A stretch of 64,000 nucleotides of DNA from contig NZ_RHOR01000004.1 of the NCBI RefSeq assembly GCF_003946625.1, positions 99,969-163,968 on the forward strand, in the 5' to 3' direction. This document shows positions 46,511 to 55,322 of the stretch, piece by piece (positions within the stretch are counted from its first letter, which is position 1; each line of letters opens with the position of its first letter). The translations under genes and the position numbers were made by a program. This stretch comes from Companilactobacillus kedongensis. GTDB lineage: Bacteria; Bacillota; Bacilli; Lactobacillales; Lactobacillaceae. The notes beneath the pieces are model-generated. The model was not told the origin of the DNA, ran no database searches, and was given only the letters and a program-made list of their open reading frames with translations.

Positions 46511-48022
46511 ATGCAGGAAACAAAAAGTAAATGGCATATGCCTTCGGCATTTACCATATTGTTTATCCTAATAATTCTTGTAGCAATTTTAACCTGGATC
46601 ATTCCAGCCGGAGAATATGCTACTACTAAGGCGGGCAACGTAATTGCCGGGACTTTCCGAAGCCGAAGTAGCAGTCCTCAGGGACTATGGGATATTTTTG
46701 AAGCTCCCATAAACGGAATGATAGGTACAAAAACAACAGATGGAGCAATTCCAGTATCACTATATATCTTGGTCATTGGTGGTGTTTTGGGAGTTGTTAA
46801 TAAAACAAATACTTTTGCTGACGGGATCGGTTCAGCTGCTAAGAAATATAAAGGCAGAGAAAAATATTTGATTCCATTCTTAATGACTTTATTTGCTTTA
46901 GGTGGAACCGTTTTTGGAATGGGTGAAGAAACTATTGCCTTTGTTCCGATCGTTATTCCAATTATGTTAAGTGTTGGTTACGATACGATCACGGCTATTT
47001 CGATAACTTTGATCGGTTCACAGATCGGTTGTATGGGTTCAACAGTCAACCCCTTTGCAACTGGTGTAGCTTCAGATACGATCCACATTTCACTAGGCCA
47101 AGGGATTTTGCCTAGAGTGGTGTTCTTAGTATTATCTTTGATCATCGGAATTATTTATGTCATGCGTTATGCGGCTAAAGTAAAGGATCATCCAGATCAA
47201 TCGTTAGTATATGAACGTCATGAAAAAGATCTTAAAGAGTTCGTTGCAGCTAGTGATGTTGAAGTAACAGAATTAACTAAGAGACAAAAATGGGTCCTAT
47301 TTGCTTTCATTATGACCTTTGTAGTCATGATCATTGGGTTAGTTCCTTGGGCTACCTTAAATCCTAAGTGGACATTTTTCGTAGATTTCTTGAAGTGGCT
47401 TAACAGTATGCCATTTATCGGAGCCTTTGTTGGGCGTGATATGGTGCCATTTGGTACATGGAGCTTTGTTGAGATCACTACTTTGATTTTCTTTGCATCT
47501 TTAGTTATCAAAGCTATTTATCGGATGAAGGAAGCTGACTTTGTTGAAGCTTTCATGGATGGTGTTAGAGATTTCGTTGAAGTTGCTATGATCGTTGCCA
47601 TTGCCCGTGGTATTCAAGTTATTATGAACAATGGTTATATTTCAGCAACTATTCTTCATGCTGGTGAAGTTGGACTGCATGGATTATCATCATCAGTTTT
47701 CATTATTTTGACATATATTTTCTATATCCCTATGTCATTCTTGATTCCATCAAGTTCAGGGTTGGCCGTTTCGACAATGGGTATTATCGGACCTATCGGT
47801 AGATTCTCTGGTGTGCCGGGATCAACTGTCGTTACTGCTTATCAGATTGCTTCAGGTTTAGTTAACCTCGTTACGCCAACTTCAGCGATTGTTATGGGGT
47901 CACTAGCCTTGGGTCATGTAAGTATCGTTACTTGGTTTAAATATATTTGGAAGCTATTGTTAGTCTTCATAGTCTTCACTTGTGCGTTTTTAGCATTTTG
48001 TACAATTTTTAATTTCCAATAA
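46511..48022 (+). CDS. YfcC family membrane transporter
   Basis: 503 residues with about 12 membrane segments. Typical YfcC/arginine-ornithine antiporter-like stretches: LTWIIPAGEY, LGGTVFGMGEETIAFVPI, and SFLIPSSSGLAVSTMGI. Family members are placed with C4-dicarboxylate or basic amino acid carriers; substrate unknown. No arginine deiminase genes are nearby. ATG 46511 follows AAGGGGAGA. Monocistronic. Confidence 0.85.
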   Translation: MQETKSKWHMPSAFTILFILIILVAILTWIIPAGEYATTKAGNVIAGTFRSRSSSPQGLWDIFEAPINGMIGTKTTDGAIPVSLYILVIGGVLGVVNKTNTFADGIGSAAKKYKGREKYLIPFLMTLFALGGTVFGMGEETIAFVPIVIPIMLSVGYDTITAISITLIGSQIGCMGSTVNPFATGVASDTIHISLGQGILPRVVFLVLSLIIGIIYVMRYAAKVKDHPDQSLVYERHEKDLKEFVAASDVEVTELTKRQKWVLFAFIMTFVVMIIGLVPWATLNPKWTFFVDFLKWLNSMPFIGAFVGRDMVPFGTWSFVEITTLIFFASLVIKAIYRMKEADFVEAFMDGVRDFVEVAMIVAIARGIQVIMNNGYISATILHAGEVGLHGLSSSVFIILTYIFYIPMSFLIPSSSGLAVSTMGIIGPIGRFSGVPGSTVVTAYQIASGLVNLVTPTSAIVMGSLALGHVSIVTWFKYIWKLLLVFIVFTCAFLAFCTIFNFQ

Positions 48023-48025
48023 TGA

Positions 48026-48066
48026 CAACATCGTAACCCAAATTCTAGGTTACGGTGTTTTTTTTC
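48026..48066 (+). terminator. intrinsic terminator of the YfcC gene
   Basis: ACATCGTAACC / GGTTACGGTGT stem with G-U pairs and T8. Confidence 0.87.
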
Positions 48067-48187
48067 AGAAAAGTGCTAATAATTTGTTTTATATCAGGAA
48101 ATTGGTTAGTTTAGAGTTAATAAGAATATTGATATATCAAATTATATAAGAAAGGAAAGGACTTAGTTTCCTTGAAAGTTTGGTAAA

Positions 48188-49486
48188 ATGTTTAACTTTA
48201 ATACACAACCTAAAAAATATTCATTAAATGGTGAAATAACTGTTCCTGGAGATAAAAGTATTTCTCATAGGGCCATCATGTTTGGTTCCATAGCTAAGGG
48301 TGTCACCCAGCTTAGCAACTTTTCTTTCTCAGAAGATCTAGCTACAACTGTCCGAATATTTAAAGAATTGGGCGCTAAGATTCACTCTGAACCAAGTACT
48401 AAAGGGATGATCATTAAAGGAACCGATCATAGTTTTAATCCAGTTGATAAGCCATTAGAGATACATAACGTTGGCGAATTGGAAAGTTTATTATTGGGAG
48501 TTTTGGCTTCAGTACCGCAAGAATATATTATTGATGGAGGAGATTTCTTAAAGAAACGTCCTCAAAATGGTTTATTAGATCTTCTAAAGCAGATGGGAGT
48601 TAGCTATGATTCGACTTCTGAAGAAGCTCTGCCGCTAAAGACTATCGGTAGTGATTCTTTAAATGGTATTACCTATCAACAAGAAATATCCAGTGCTCAA
48701 ATTAAAAGTGCGTTGATCTTAGCTGGATTATTTGCTAAATCAAAGACAACGATCATTCGCAAAATAGCGACTAGAAATCATACCGAGGTTCTAGCTAATT
48801 ACTTTGGAGCAAATATTGATATGAATTCTAAGGTAATTACTGTTGATCCTAAAAAGACAAAATTAAAGGGAAAAAACTTAACTATCCCCGGAGATTTTTC
48901 TTCAGCTTCATTTTATTTGGTAGGAGCAATGTTATCTAAAGATAGCCAAATAACCTTGCGAAAAGTTGGACTTAATCCTACTAGGATCGGACTTTTAAAT
49001 GTGATTGAACAAATGGGCGGAAAAATTACGATTACTAATCGTGTTAACAATATTGAACCTTATGGTGATATTACTGTGGGAACACAGTCACTTCATGGAA
49101 CTACGATCACCGCTGAACAAGTACCAACTATTATTGATGAAATACCTTTAATTGCTCTGATGGCTTCTCAGGCAACCGGGAAAACGGTTATAGAAGAAGT
49201 TCAAGATGTCTATCTTCAAAACAGTGAACGAGTTAGAAATATGCGTACAGAATTGGCGAAATTGGGAATTGTCATGCAGATAAACGACGCTTCGATCGTT
49301 ATTGAAGGAAGTCAAAAAGTTAATGTTAAAGATGATGTCGACAGTCACAAAGATCACCGTATAGCGATGATGCTAGTGATCGCATCTAATTTGACTAAGA
49401 CTCCATTTCAAATTAAAAATATTGAAGCAATTGACGTATCATATCCTAACTTTATTTCAGATTTGAAGAAATTAGTAGGTTTTTAG
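48188..49486 (+). CDS. aroA: AroA-type EPSP synthase homologue with an altered substrate motif
   Basis: 432 residues, enolpyruvyl-transferase fold; the normal reaction is shikimate-3-phosphate + PEP to EPSP. Class II signatures present: PGDKSISHR (20-28), SAQIK (169-173), RNHTE, NPTR and DHRIAMM. However the family motif NSGTxxR reads NVGELES (94-100), and KESDR reads QNSER. Activity may therefore be altered. No other shikimate gene is near. A 7-bp hairpin (48152-48173) precedes the ATG, and the ribosome site is weak. Confidence 0.82.
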   Translation: MFNFNTQPKKYSLNGEITVPGDKSISHRAIMFGSIAKGVTQLSNFSFSEDLATTVRIFKELGAKIHSEPSTKGMIIKGTDHSFNPVDKPLEIHNVGELESLLLGVLASVPQEYIIDGGDFLKKRPQNGLLDLLKQMGVSYDSTSEEALPLKTIGSDSLNGITYQQEISSAQIKSALILAGLFAKSKTTIIRKIATRNHTEVLANYFGANIDMNSKVITVDPKKTKLKGKNLTIPGDFSSASFYLVGAMLSKDSQITLRKVGLNPTRIGLLNVIEQMGGKITITNRVNNIEPYGDITVGTQSLHGTTITAEQVPTIIDEIPLIALMASQATGKTVIEEVQDVYLQNSERVRNMRTELAKLGIVMQINDASIVIEGSQKVNVKDDVDSHKDHRIAMMLVIASNLTKTPFQIKNIEAIDVSYPNFISDLKKLVGF

Positions 49487-49558
49487 ACATTAAGAACTTC
49501 TTTTTTTGTGACTGTTATCGTATGATAACGGTAGTGAAATTATGTAAGGGGTTACTTA

Positions 49559-50383
49559 ATGATTAAATTTATCGGAACCGACTTGGATGGGACTTTGTTG
49601 AATAGTTATAGCAAAATTTCAGAGGAAAATATTGCGACTATCCAAAAGGCAGTAAAAGCAGGGATAAAGTATGCCATTTGTTCCGGCAGAACATTACACT
49701 CTGTTAATGGATTTTTTTCCAAAGATTTAAAAGTACCAGGTTATCGAGTGGTCTTAAATGGAGCAGTGGTCGTTGACCCTGATGGTAAAAAAATTGTCGA
49801 TACTCCAATGGACAAAGAAGTTGTTGAAGAAATCTTTAAAAGGGTAGAATTCAGTAATTTTAAAGTTGTTTTGGATGGATTAAATAGTTCGTATATTTAT
49901 GATCCTAATCACAACTTTTCAGCTTATTATGAGGGAATGGATCGACATCACTTACGAGCTGAAGATTTTACAAAATTACGTGAAGTCAATAAAGATAATG
50001 ATTTTGAGATTTATAAAGTTTGTTTCAGTACGACACCGAAACGTCTATCTGAATTGAAGAAGAAAATAGAATCTTTAGTAGCATTGCCGGTCACCGTTAG
50101 CCGATCAGGTAGCGATTATTTTGAAGTAAACGCTCTGGATGTTTCAAAACTAGTGGCATTACAAAAGATTTCTGAATATGAGAATATTCCTATCACTGAT
50201 TTTATGTGTTTTGGTGATTACGGAAATGATTTAGAAATGATCAGAAATGTTGGCTATGGAGTTGCTATGGATAATGCTATTGATCTTATCAAGGACGAAT
50301 CTTGGACCATTACTAAGAATAATAATGATAATGGTGTTTCTTTTATGATCGAACGTGTTTTAAATGGTGAATTTGATGAATAG
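49559..50383 (+). CDS. Cof-type HAD-superfamily sugar/nucleotide phosphatase
   Basis: 274 residues. HAD motif I D8-L-D10-GTLL, motif III region and the C-terminal DFMCFGDYGNDLEMI (motif IV). Large type IIB cap as in Cof/YbjI enzymes. Substrate not predictable. ATG 49559 follows AAGGGG. GTTATC / GATAAC inverted copies (49514-49529) upstream could be an operator. Confidence 0.9.
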   Translation: MIKFIGTDLDGTLLNSYSKISEENIATIQKAVKAGIKYAICSGRTLHSVNGFFSKDLKVPGYRVVLNGAVVVDPDGKKIVDTPMDKEVVEEIFKRVEFSNFKVVLDGLNSSYIYDPNHNFSAYYEGMDRHHLRAEDFTKLREVNKDNDFEIYKVCFSTTPKRLSELKKKIESLVALPVTVSRSGSDYFEVNALDVSKLVALQKISEYENIPITDFMCFGDYGNDLEMIRNVGYGVAMDNAIDLIKDESWTITKNNNDNGVSFMIERVLNGEFDE

Positions 50384-50391
50384 AAAACAGA

Positions 50392-50502
50392 GTGTGACAA
50401 AATATGGTTAGCTTTTGAGTATTAAAAAAATGGCCCCAGTAATCTGATTTTGGATTACTGGAGCCATTTTTTTTAAGCGGAAAAAACTATGCTTTGTTAC
50501 AC
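50392..50502. repeat. nested inverted repeat, MITE-like or large hairpin terminator
   Basis: Outer arms GTGTGACAAAATATGGTT and AACTATGCTTTGTTACAC pair over 18 bp, the differences being transitions that keep G-U pairing. Inner arms AAAATGGCCCCAGTAATC and GGATTACTGGAGCCATTTT form a long stem with T8. Lies between convergent genes and could terminate both. Confidence 0.65.
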
Positions 50503-50535
50503 GTTTATGCTGCATATTTAAGACAAGAATAATTT

Positions 50536-51882
50536 TTAGGCAATTTCAGTTTTAGAAACGGCTTCTTTAACTTTTGGCATTAATAGATTTAACAAGATTG
50601 CGGAAACTGCTGCAATTGCGATCGGTGATCCCAATAAGTATTGCAATAGCTGTGGTGCTTGTTTAGTAACTGAAGCTGGCAACAATACTAAAGCTAAGGT
50701 CAAAATGATTGGTAAACCGATTATATAGAGATCACGGTCAGTTGTGTGAAGATTACGAATAACATTTAAACCGTTGAGCATGATCGTTACACAGATAATA
50801 GCAAATACACCGCCAATAACGGGTGCAGGAATTGCAGCTAAAAAGGCCGATAATTTACTGAAGAAACCTAGAACCGCGAACCAAATTCCAGCGAATAAGA
50901 AAACCCTTTTACTAGCGACACCAGTAATAGAAATAATACCAGCATTAGTTGAATATCCTGTTACGGGCGTTGTACCTAATAGGGAGGCGATAAGGCAACT
51001 AAAGCCTTCGCCAATAATTCCCATGTTCCATTGTTTCTTACTGATCTCGTGATTTGTAACTGCGCCCATAGCAAACCAGGTACCAGTTGTTTCCGTTGTG
51101 ATAACTGCATAGATAATAATAAAAGTGATAATTGCTGAAGCTGAAAAGTGAATTCCGTAGTGGAAGACGGTCCGTTGAGGAAGGCTGAACCAGGCTGCAT
51201 TAGAAACGGTTTTCCAATCAAAGATACCCATCATAGTAGAAACGATCGTACCGACTGCCAACGCTAAAATAATTGAACCAGTTCTAAAGAAACGACGGAC
51301 ACCAGGGAAATGCATGCTAATACCGACAGCAATCAGTAAGGTAAGAGCAGTAATGGAAGCTAAGATAATATTATTATTGATATTTCCAGAGGCTTTAAAA
51401 ATATTGTCATTCAATGCTGAAGGGATCAAAGATAATCCAACACAAGTGATGATCGTTCCTCCAACCAAAGCAGGGACTAATTTGCTAATGATTTTTTGGA
51501 AAACCCCGGTAGCACCCATAATTATTAAAATAATTGATCCGATCAATAAAGCACCGATCAAATTTCCCATACCGTTTCCTTTAACTCCACCAGAAGCTAG
51601 GACTACTCCAGCTGCAGCACCAAGTGGTACAAATGATGGACCTTGCGATACTGGCATTTTCATGAAGAAATATGTTTGTAAGATTGTTCCAATACCGGCA
51701 GCTAAAAAAGTCGATTGTAACAATCCCATTTGATCGGGTAAGCTCATAGCCATCATTCCAGCCAATATTATTGGTGGAACATAAATGTCCATTGCTAAAA
51801 CGTGTTGTAAGCCTAGAAATCCTGATTCAACCAAACCGACTTTATCGTCTGGTCCCACTAAAAGACTACTTTTATTTTCCAT
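50536..51882 (-). CDS. NCS2-family uracil/xanthine permease
   Basis: 448 residues with 12-14 hydrophobic segments; proton-coupled nucleobase symporter family. Visible family stretches are QGPSFVPLGAAAGVV and TGYSTNAGIISITGVASKR. Uracil versus xanthine cannot be decided. Start ATG 51882 (MENKSSLLVG) follows AAAGGGGG; the extension to 52002 lies in the leader. A long leader with an attenuator-like arrangement precedes it, with no PyrR box or purine riboswitch signature. Confidence 0.9.
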   Translation of the reverse strand: MENKSSLLVGPDDKVGLVESGFLGLQHVLAMDIYVPPIILAGMMAMSLPDQMGLLQSTFLAAGIGTILQTYFFMKMPVSQGPSFVPLGAAAGVVLASGGVKGNGMGNLIGALLIGSIILIIMGATGVFQKIISKLVPALVGGTIITCVGLSLIPSALNDNIFKASGNINNNIILASITALTLLIAVGISMHFPGVRRFFRTGSIILALAVGTIVSTMMGIFDWKTVSNAAWFSLPQRTVFHYGIHFSASAIITFIIIYAVITTETTGTWFAMGAVTNHEISKKQWNMGIIGEGFSCLIASLLGTTPVTGYSTNAGIISITGVASKRVFLFAGIWFAVLGFFSKLSAFLAAIPAPVIGGVFAIICVTIMLNGLNVIRNLHTTDRDLYIIGLPIILTLALVLLPASVTKQAPQLLQYLLGSPIAIAAVSAILLNLLMPKVKEAVSKTEIA

Positions 51883-51911
51883 TATGTATCCCCCTTTGAA
51901 TGATCTTGGAA

Positions 51912-51998
51912 CTAAAAAAATCGGGCAGAACAAACTGGACGATTGTCTGACCTCGAGAAGATCTAGTCGCAGTTTGCTTGACCGATTTATAATCCGGT
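51912..51998 (-). promoter_or_regulatory. attenuator-like leader of the NCS2 permease gene
   Basis: Minus strand, 5' to 3': ACCGGATT-ATA-AATCGGT (51998-51981) can form an upstream hairpin. The same AATCGG also pairs with CCGATT (51923-51918) as the base of a long terminator, CAAGCAAACTG / CAGTTTGTTCTG above it, followed by T7 (51919-51913). The two structures exclude each other. The effector is unknown. Confidence 0.62.
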
Positions 51999-52136
51999 TC
52001 ATTCGCGGGTATTAAAATACACGTGAGAACATTGGGTGTAAAATCCGCCTTGTCAAACAACGTTGAAGAACTTTCCTCATAAACGTTTTGATAGGTGATA
52101 ATCTGACACTTCCTTAAAAGATAATAGTTAATAGAC

Positions 52137-52150
52137 TAACATGTATGTTA
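52137..52150. promoter_or_regulatory. palindromic operator candidate upstream of the NCS2 leader
   Basis: TAACAT-GT-ATGTTA is a perfect inverted repeat, located near the presumed minus-strand promoter region. Confidence 0.4.
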
Positions 52151-52332
52151 ACTATAATAAAGAGTAAAATGTTCGGAAATTACTGTCATTTTGATTTTTT
52201 TAATAATATTAATGCAATAAATATAAGCTATACGTATACTTTTGAATAAAGATTAAATGATAATTAGATTAAAATTAATATAGAATTCGTTCTATCTATA
52301 AGTTAAATCAACATTTCTACAATCAACCAATC

Positions 52333-52360
52333 GGACCAACTAATTGTTTGGTCGTTTTTT
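52333..52360 (+). terminator. orphan intrinsic terminator between divergent permease genes
   Basis: GGACCAA / TTGGTC stem with a small bulge and T6 on the plus strand. No plus-strand gene precedes it within 1.9 kb, so a short transcript from 52150-52330 may end here. The rest of 52003-52332 is A/T-rich leader and promoter DNA. Confidence 0.6.
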
Positions 52361-52374
52361 ATTTAAAAAAATTC

Positions 52375-52403
52375 TTTACATTAATAAGTTAAATAGATAT
52401 ATT
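52375..52403 (+). promoter_or_regulatory. promoter of the CNT transporter gene
   Basis: TTTACA, 17-base spacer, TATATT at 52398-52403. Confidence 0.75.
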
Positions 52404-52423
52404 ATAAGAAATTTCAAATAGAT

Positions 52424-52468
52424 TTGAAGTTTAATTACTTATCCGTCTGGAGGATGGATTAACTTCAA
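52424..52468 (+). promoter_or_regulatory. leader hairpin of the CNT transporter mRNA
   Basis: TTGAAGTT / AACTTCAA (8 bp, perfect) with inner ATT-AAT-type pairs and ATCC / GGAT around GTCTGGA. Lies 100 bases upstream of the ATG with no T-run, so it is not a simple terminator. Confidence 0.55.
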
Positions 52469-52571
52469 CATATTTAAGCTAATATGATGTTATTTTGAAT
52501 CTTCATTGAAAAATGATGATATTGTATAAAATATGCTGGAGTTATCTACTACAGAAAAAGGGGTTAAAAAA

Positions 52572-53783
52572 ATGGGTATGTACCTAGTAGTTAATATTAT
52601 AGGTCTAGTTATTTTTCTTGCCATTGGCTTCCTGTTCTCTAAAGATAGAAAAGCAATTCAATGGAAGTCAATTGCAATCATGGTTGTACTGAACTTAGTA
52701 TTGGCCTGGTTTTTGACAAGTTTTGGGATTGGTCGTGCAATTGTTTCTGGCGCTGCTGACGGTTTTAATTGGTTGGTTCAGGTGGCATATGTCGGAATTG
52801 AATTTGCACTTCCAAGTTGGGTCCATGTAAAGCAAATGGACTTTGTGACAAGTGCTCTGCTACCAATTTTACTAATTGTGCCATTATTTGATATTTTGAC
52901 ATATATTGGTGTTTTACCATTTATTATCAAATGGATCGGCAAAGGTTTATCCTTTATCACTGGACAACCTAAGTTTGAATCATTTTTCGCAGTAGAAATG
53001 ATGTTCTTAGGTAATACAGAAGCTTTAGCCGTTTCAAGTTTGCAATTAAAAAAGATGAAAGCACAACGTAATGTAACTTTGGCGATGATGTCAATGAGTT
53101 GTGTTACGGCTTCAATTATTGGAGCCTACATTCAAATGATGCCGGGTAGATTTGTTTTGACAGCTATTCCGATCAATATAATTAATGCCATTATTGTAAC
53201 TAGTTTGTTAAATCCGGTTACAGTAACGCCTGAAGAAGATACTGTTGCTAAACTTAGTGGAGAAAGCGAGAGTGGTAAGAAAGAACCATTCTTCTCATTC
53301 TTAGGTGATTCTATCCTTGGTGCTGGTAAACTTATCTTGATCATTGCCGCAAATGTTATTGCCTTTGTTGCACTAGCTGCTTTGATAGATAAAATTCTTC
53401 AGCTAGTTAATCCATGGTTAACACTGGAACATATCTTAGGAATTATTATGTATCCCTTTGCTTGGTTACTAGGTCTTAACGGTCATGATTCATTTCAGAT
53501 GGCTCAGTATATGGGAACAAAGTTAGTAACTAATGAATTTGTGGTTATGGGTAAAGTAACTGGGATCGTTGGTAAATTTGATCCGCATTTCAAAGCCGTT
53601 TTAACGGTCTTTATCACATCATTTGCTAATTTCTCGACCCTAGGAATGATTATCGGTTGTTTTAAGGGTATCGTGAGCAAAGAAAAGAATGATACAATTT
53701 CTAAAAATGTAGGTTACATGTTGTTATCAGGTATTCTCGTTTCACTATTATCAGCCGCATTTGTCGGCTTGTTCGTTTGGTAA
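52572..53783 (+). CDS. CNT-family nucleoside transporter (NupC-like)
   Basis: 403 residues, about 10 membrane segments. Concentrative nucleoside transporter features: N-terminal hydrophobic region, LIVPLFDILTYIGVLP, and ESFFAVEMMFLGNTEALAV, the CNT substrate/cation region. ATG 52572 follows AAAAGGGG; the upstream frame from 52533 is not supported. It stands between two NCS2 permeases, forming a purine/pyrimidine uptake block. Confidence 0.88.
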   Translation: MGMYLVVNIIGLVIFLAIGFLFSKDRKAIQWKSIAIMVVLNLVLAWFLTSFGIGRAIVSGAADGFNWLVQVAYVGIEFALPSWVHVKQMDFVTSALLPILLIVPLFDILTYIGVLPFIIKWIGKGLSFITGQPKFESFFAVEMMFLGNTEALAVSSLQLKKMKAQRNVTLAMMSMSCVTASIIGAYIQMMPGRFVLTAIPINIINAIIVTSLLNPVTVTPEEDTVAKLSGESESGKKEPFFSFLGDSILGAGKLILIIAANVIAFVALAALIDKILQLVNPWLTLEHILGIIMYPFAWLLGLNGHDSFQMAQYMGTKLVTNEFVVMGKVTGIVGKFDPHFKAVLTVFITSFANFSTLGMIIGCFKGIVSKEKNDTISKNVGYMLLSGILVSLLSAAFVGLFVW

Positions 53784-53807
53784 ATTGAAATTGACATCCT
53801 CCAGACT

Positions 53808-53842
53808 AAAAAGCGCAAATCTGAAAAAGGTTTGCGCTTTTT
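53808..53842 (+). terminator. intrinsic terminator of the CNT gene
   Basis: AAAAAGCGCAAA / TTTGCGCTTTTT, 12-13 bp with loop around TGAAAAAG. Confidence 0.92.
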
Positions 53843-53896
53843 GATATACTGAAATATGTGTGAAAATTATATTTAACACATTTGGGGGAATTGTAT

Positions 53897-55168
53897 TTGT
53901 TACAAAACATAAAGAATGGAATAAGTTTAAAAAAAGAAATAATTGCGGGAATAACTAGCTTCTTTGCAATTTCGTATATTCTGATCGTTAATCCGATGAT
54001 TTTAAAAGATGCTGGAATGTCAGTTGAGGTGACATTCTTTGCCACAGCTTTTTCTTCGCTGATTGGTTGTCTGATTATGGCATTTTGGGGTGATAGTCCG
54101 ATCACTTTAACACCAGGGATGGGAGTTAATGCTTTTTTTACCTATACTTTGGTTGGAAGTATGCATCTGACGTGGCAACAAGCTTTAACTGTCTCTTTGT
54201 TTAGTGGGATAGTTTATGTTATCGTTGCTTTTACACCTTTGAGTGAGATTTTATCAAATGATATCCCTGATAATTTGAAACGAGGAATAACTGTCGGAAT
54301 AGGATTATTTTTAGTTGAACTAGGGATGGAAAAGGCCGAAATTATCAAATCTGGCGGTGATCGTTCATTATTGTCTTTTGGTTCCATTGCTAATATGACA
54401 ACTTTGGTAGCTTTTTTGGGTATTTTGATCTGTTTATTTTTAATGATGAAAAAAATCCCTGGTGATTTTCTGATTGGGATCATTATTACCACTATTATCG
54501 CTAAATTATTGGGTGTCCATGGTTCTTCAACCTCGTCTGTTTCGTTAAATGATATCGGAAAGTTTTCACAATCATTATTCCAATTTGATTTTTCGAGCCT
54601 TTTCAGTGCTAAATTTATCATCGCAATATTCTCAATGTCGATGATTTTGATCTTTGAATCGATGGGATTATTACAAGGTTTACTAGAAGATTCTAAGAAA
54701 TTTAAGAAGGCCTTTCAGGCCAGTTCAGTCACGGCTGTTTTATCAGCAGGATTATCAACAAGTCCGACTGTTGCTGCAGCAGAGAGTGCCTCAGGTATTC
54801 AAAGCGGGGGTCGCTCAGGTATCACAGCATTGGTAACAGGAATTTTATTTGGAGTTTCGGTAGTGGTTGCGCCATTTATAGCAATGATCCCACAAGCCGC
54901 CATTTCACCAGTTATCATCATCACTGGAGCCCTCATGATGAAGGATCTGTCTAGTATCGATATGCGGGAATTAGATGACTGGATACCGCCATTTTTAATT
55001 ATCACTTTGATTCCCTTAACAGGAAGCATTTCAACGGGATTACAGTTTGGGTTTATTTCATACCCCTTAGTAAAAATTTTTGCTAAAAAGAGAGAAGATA
55101 TTAATCCAGTTATTTTGACCGTTTCAACCTTATTTTTGATCAATTTAGTATTATCAGCAGTAATTTAA
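53897..55168 (+). CDS. NCS2-family guanine/hypoxanthine permease (PbuG/AzgA type)
   Basis: 423 residues, multi-pass membrane protein. AzgA-type signatures: EIIAGITSFFAISYILIVNP, TPGMGVNAFFTYT and STSPTVAAAESASGIQSGGR. I favour the TTG at 53897, 8 bases after GGGGG, over TTG 53882, which overlaps that site. Own transcription unit downstream of the CNT gene. Confidence 0.92.
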   Translation: MLQNIKNGISLKKEIIAGITSFFAISYILIVNPMILKDAGMSVEVTFFATAFSSLIGCLIMAFWGDSPITLTPGMGVNAFFTYTLVGSMHLTWQQALTVSLFSGIVYVIVAFTPLSEILSNDIPDNLKRGITVGIGLFLVELGMEKAEIIKSGGDRSLLSFGSIANMTTLVAFLGILICLFLMMKKIPGDFLIGIIITTIIAKLLGVHGSSTSSVSLNDIGKFSQSLFQFDFSSLFSAKFIIAIFSMSMILIFESMGLLQGLLEDSKKFKKAFQASSVTAVLSAGLSTSPTVAAAESASGIQSGGRSGITALVTGILFGVSVVVAPFIAMIPQAAISPVIIITGALMMKDLSSIDMRELDDWIPPFLIITLIPLTGSISTGLQFGFISYPLVKIFAKKREDINPVILTVSTLFLINLVLSAVI

Positions 55169-55203
55169 AAAGTCGCTTGGATATTCTCCAACTGACTTTT
55201 TAT
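55166..55203 (+). terminator. intrinsic terminator of the AzgA-type gene
   Basis: AAAAAGTC and TTGGA pair with TCCAA and GACTTTTT with a small internal loop; T-run at the end. Confidence 0.8.
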
Positions 55204-55261
55204 GTTCTATTGTAATATGTCAGCATGTTATAAAAAATATTCCATATTTAAAACAAATTGC

Positions 55262-55290
55262 TTGTGAATAAACATTCAAAGGAGTACTAT
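55262..55290 (+). promoter_or_regulatory. promoter of the DoxX gene
   Basis: TTGTGA, 17-base spacer, TACTAT at 55285-55290. Confidence 0.6.
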
Positions 55291-55322
55291 ACAGTTTGTT
55301 ATCAAATTGGGAGATGAAACAA

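Noticed and set aside
51314..51733. 139-codon plus-strand frame opposite the NCS2 permease
   Set aside because: Antisense of membrane-segment codons; Pro/Ile-rich shadow sequence.
51872..52060. 62-codon minus-strand frame through the NCS2 leader as a leader peptide
   Set aside because: TTG start without a proper ribosome site and out of frame overlap with the permease start; the region is better explained as RNA structure.
51883..52150. Purine riboswitch or PyrR loop ahead of the NCS2 permease
   Set aside because: Neither the purine-aptamer core nor the PyrR-binding loop consensus is found on the minus strand.
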